Translations under genes and position numbers: made by a program
Notes under the pieces: model-generated
Seen by the model: the letters and a program-made list of their open reading frames with translations, nothing else
Database searches by the model: none
Told to the model about the DNA's origin: nothing
Part shown: piece by piece, positions 62,005 to 64,000 of the stretch
Numbering within the stretch: the first letter of the stretch is position 1
Layout of the letters: each line of letters starts with the position of its first letter
Source: Bacillota bacterium
Lineage (GTDB): Bacteria > Sysuimicrobiota > Sysuimicrobiia > Sysuimicrobiales > Segetimicrobiaceae
NCBI GenBank assembly: GCA_021324295.1
Contig: JAJPJJ010000094.1
Coordinates: forward strand, 1 to 64,000
Length of the DNA: 64,000 bases
Direction: 5' to 3'

Positions 62005-64000
62005 ATGCCTGAGAGCCTGAGCATCGGGGTGGATGCCGGCGGCACGTTCACGGACGTGGTCGCGCAGCCGGCGGGCGGCGGGGCGCTTCGCGTCTGCAAG
62101 GTGCCGACGACACGCGATCCCTCGGAGGCGCTGCGCCGCGGCCTGCGCGCCGTCTGTCGGGGCGGGGAGGGGGTGGGGCGCCTGACCTACGGCACGACCG
62201 TGGTGACGAACGCGGTGCTGGAGGGCCGGGCCGCTCGCGTGGGCCTCGTCACCACCCGCGGCTTTCGTGACGTCCTGGAGATCGGCCGCCAGCAGCGGGA
62301 CCACCTGTACCGCCTCGACGTGCCCGGGCGCGCGCCGCCCGCGGTGCCGCGGGCGCTCCGCTTCGAGGTGACGGAGCGGGTGGACCACCGGGGGCGGGTG
62401 CTCGTGCCTCTCGACGAGGCCGAGGTGGCCGGCCTCGCCCGTGCGCTGCGCGAGGCCGGGGTCGAGGCGGTCGCGGTGAGCTTCCTCCACGCCTACGCGA
62501 ACCCCGCGCACGAGCGCCGGGCCGGCGCGCTGTTGCGGCCGGCGGTGCCGCACGTCTGCCTCTCATCGGACGTGGACCCGGAGCTCCGCGAGTACGAGCG
62601 CACGCACACGACCTGCGTGACGGCGCAGCTCATGCCGCTCGTGGACCGGTTCCTGGACGGTCTCGCGGCGGGCCTCGCCGCCCACGGCGTGCACGGGGCG
62701 CTCCGCCTGATGCAGTCGAGCGGCGGGATGGCGGCACCCGGCCAGGTGCGGCGCGTTCCGCTGGCGATGCTGCTGTCCGGTCCGGCCGGCGGGGTCGCCG
62801 CAGCTCGGGCCGTGGCGAGCCACGCCGGCGTCGCCGACGCCGTCGCGCTCGACATGGGCGGAACGTCGACCGATGTGTGCCTGATCCGCAGCGGCCAGGT
62901 CGAGACGGTGTCCGAGCGCCGCATCCTGGGACAGCCGGTCCGCCTGCGGTCTCTGGCCGTGGAGAGCATCGGGTCCGGGGGAGGGTCGATCGCCCGGATC
63001 GAGCGCGGCGGCCTCCGGGTCGGGCCGCACAGCGCCGGCGCCGATCCCGGGCCGGCCTGCTACGGCCGTGGTGGAGACCTGCCGACGGTGACGGATGCGT
63101 ACGTCGCGCTGGGCTACCTCGATCCCCAAGGCGCCCTGGGAGGCCTGCGTCTCGATCCGGACCGCGCGCGGCTGGCGATCGAGCCCCTGGCCGCGAGCCT
63201 GGGGCTGTCCGTGCACGATACGGCGGCGGGCATCCTCGAGATCGCCAACGCCGCGATGCACCGGGCGATCCGGGTCGTCTCGGTGCAGCGCGGCGTCGAC
63301 CCGCGCCGGCTCACGCTCATCGCCTACGGCGGCGCGGGCCCGATGCATGCCGGCCGGCTCGCGCAGATCGCCGGGATACGCCGCGTGCTGGTGCCCCCGT
63401 ACTCCGGCGTGCTATCGGCCTACGGCTGCCTCGTCGCCGATCTGCGCTACGACGCCGTACGCACCCTCCGCGTCGAGCTGTCGTCTGGCAGCGATGCGTG
63501 GGAGGCACCCTTCCGGCAGATGGAGGAGGAGCTGCTGGACCGGCTCGCGGGGGACGGGCTCCCGGCCGGACGCGCCGTCCTCCGGCGCGCCATGGAGATG
63601 CGGTACGCCGGTCAGAACTACGAGCTCGAGGTGCCGGTCGAGCCCGGGCAGAGCGCGGGAGAGATCCGACAGCGGTTCTGTGAGCACCACCGGCGGCACT
63701 ACGCGTACGCGACCGATGAGCCGGTCGAGGTGGTGAACCTGCGCGTCGCGGCCGTGGTGCCGTCCGAGGCGCCGGGCATCGCAGCGATGCCGGTTACGGG
63801 GGAGGCTCGACGGCCGCGGGGCGATCGCCGGGCATTCTTCTACGGGGCCGGGTGGCTCACGGTCCCCGTGTACGCGCGGGGCGGACTCGGCGGCGGCGAG
63901 GAGATCCGTGGGCCGGCCATCATCGAAGACGAGTGGTCCACGGTGATCGTCCACCCCGGCCAGGCGCTCCGCTGCGACCGGGCGGGGCTGCTGTGGATCG
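62005..64000 (+). CDS. hyuA: hydantoinase/oxoprolinase A subunit, ATP-dependent (partial, cut by window end)
   Basis: About 665 residues visible, continuing past the window. The N-terminal ATP-binding motif GVDAGGTFTDVVAQ and the central DMGGTSTDV and SIGSGGGSIARIE blocks identify HyuA/N-methylhydantoinase A/5-oxoprolinase A. The family usually runs about 680-720 residues, so only the C-terminal tip is missing. The partner subunit HyuB should lie just beyond the edge. It opens cyclic amides such as hydantoins or oxoproline at the cost of ATP, which fits the amidohydrolase and creatinase-fold protein upstream. Start ATG at 62005 by homology. Confidence 0.93.
   Translation, partial: MPESLSIGVDAGGTFTDVVAQPAGGGALRVCKVPTTRDPSEALRRGLRAVCRGGEGVGRLTYGTTVVTNAVLEGRAARVGLVTTRGFRDVLEIGRQQRDHLYRLDVPGRAPPAVPRALRFEVTERVDHRGRVLVPLDEAEVAGLARALREAGVEAVAVSFLHAYANPAHERRAGALLRPAVPHVCLSSDVDPELREYERTHTTCVTAQLMPLVDRFLDGLAAGLAAHGVHGALRLMQSSGGMAAPGQVRRVPLAMLLSGPAGGVAAARAVASHAGVADAVALDMGGTSTDVCLIRSGQVETVSERRILGQPVRLRSLAVESIGSGGGSIARIERGGLRVGPHSAGADPGPACYGRGGDLPTVTDAYVALGYLDPQGALGGLRLDPDRARLAIEPLAASLGLSVHDTAAGILEIANAAMHRAIRVVSVQRGVDPRRLTLIAYGGAGPMHAGRLAQIAGIRRVLVPPYSGVLSAYGCLVADLRYDAVRTLRVELSSGSDAWEAPFRQMEEELLDRLAGDGLPAGRAVLRRAMEMRYAGQNYELEVPVEPGQSAGEIRQRFCEHHRRHYAYATDEPVEVVNLRVAAVVPSEAPGIAAMPVTGEARRPRGDRRAFFYGAGWLTVPVYARGGLGGGEEIRGPAIIEDEWSTVIVHPGQALRCDRAGLLWI

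Noticed and set aside
61727-62020. A 97-codon plus-strand frame before hydantoinase A
   Set aside because: No motif, biased composition, and it overlaps the hydantoinase start in another frame.
59560-62553. A 997-codon minus-strand open frame across the amidohydrolase, M24 and hydantoinase genes
   Set aside because: It runs through three clear plus-strand genes, has no recognisable domain and shows shadow-frame composition.
1-64000. CRISPR arrays, tRNA or rRNA genes, insertion sequences, phage or toxin-antitoxin genes
   Set aside because: I looked for direct repeat arrays, tRNA-like T-loop motifs, transposase motifs and phage structural proteins and found none.

Overview
The window is GC-rich bacterial chromosome of 64 kb, packed with ABC importers, flavoproteins, molybdenum hydroxylase subunits, amidohydrolases and GntR-type regulators. 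I see no rRNA, tRNA, CRISPR array, insertion sequence or phage gene. recN, a single-copy housekeeping gene, argues for chromosome rather than plasmid. Most solute-binding proteins carry twin-arginine signals, and none has an obvious lipobox cysteine. This fits a diderm with a true periplasm, but the phylum cannot be fixed from sequence reading alone. The style is that of a free-living soil, sediment or groundwater heterotroph with a large accessory catabolic genome.

Layout. (1) 148-2062, plus: a DUF427 protein and an FAD amine oxidase. (2) 11519 down to 2210, minus: recN, a Gfo/Idh/MocA oxidoreductase, a DUF885 peptidase-like protein, a peptide-type importer (binding protein and two permeases, no ATPase) and a second Gfo/Idh/MocA enzyme. 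(3) 11721-23042, plus: a GntR/FCD regulator, luciferase-like flavin oxidoreductase, M29/NicX-like metalloenzyme, cupin, class II aldolase, a complete three-subunit molybdenum hydroxylase, 3-hydroxyacyl-CoA dehydrogenase and a complete Tau/Ssu-type importer. This reads like a degradation route for an N-heterocyclic or aromatic compound. (4) 30885 down to 23103, minus: a GntR/FCD regulator, an enolase-superfamily sugar-acid dehydratase, a sugar-type importer without ATPase, and an orphan molybdenum hydroxylase large subunit.

(5) 31152-42066, plus: a second peptide-type importer with both ATPases fused in one chain, an N-terminal-nucleophile amidohydrolase, a glycerol-3-phosphate-dehydrogenase-like flavoprotein with a [2Fe-2S] tail, a partner FAD/NAD oxidoreductase and an FGGY kinase. 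(6) 42157-50987, plus: a GntR/UTRA regulator and a polyamine-type importer whose operon also holds a soluble fumarate-reductase-like pair and an amidohydrolase. (7) 58797 down to 51240, minus: a Ssu-type importer with two tandem paralogous binding proteins, plus MaoC hydratase, FAD oxidoreductase, enoyl-CoA hydratase and CaiB-type CoA transferase. (8) 59029-64000, plus, divergent from (7): an amidohydrolase, a creatinase-like M24 protein lacking canonical metal ligands, and an ATP-dependent hydantoinase A subunit cut by the window end.

The recurring design is one regulator, one importer and a set of enzymes per block, with start/stop overlaps of 1-4 bases showing tight operons. Substrates are not determined by the sequence. 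The best candidates for undescribed systems are blocks 3, 6 and 7+8.
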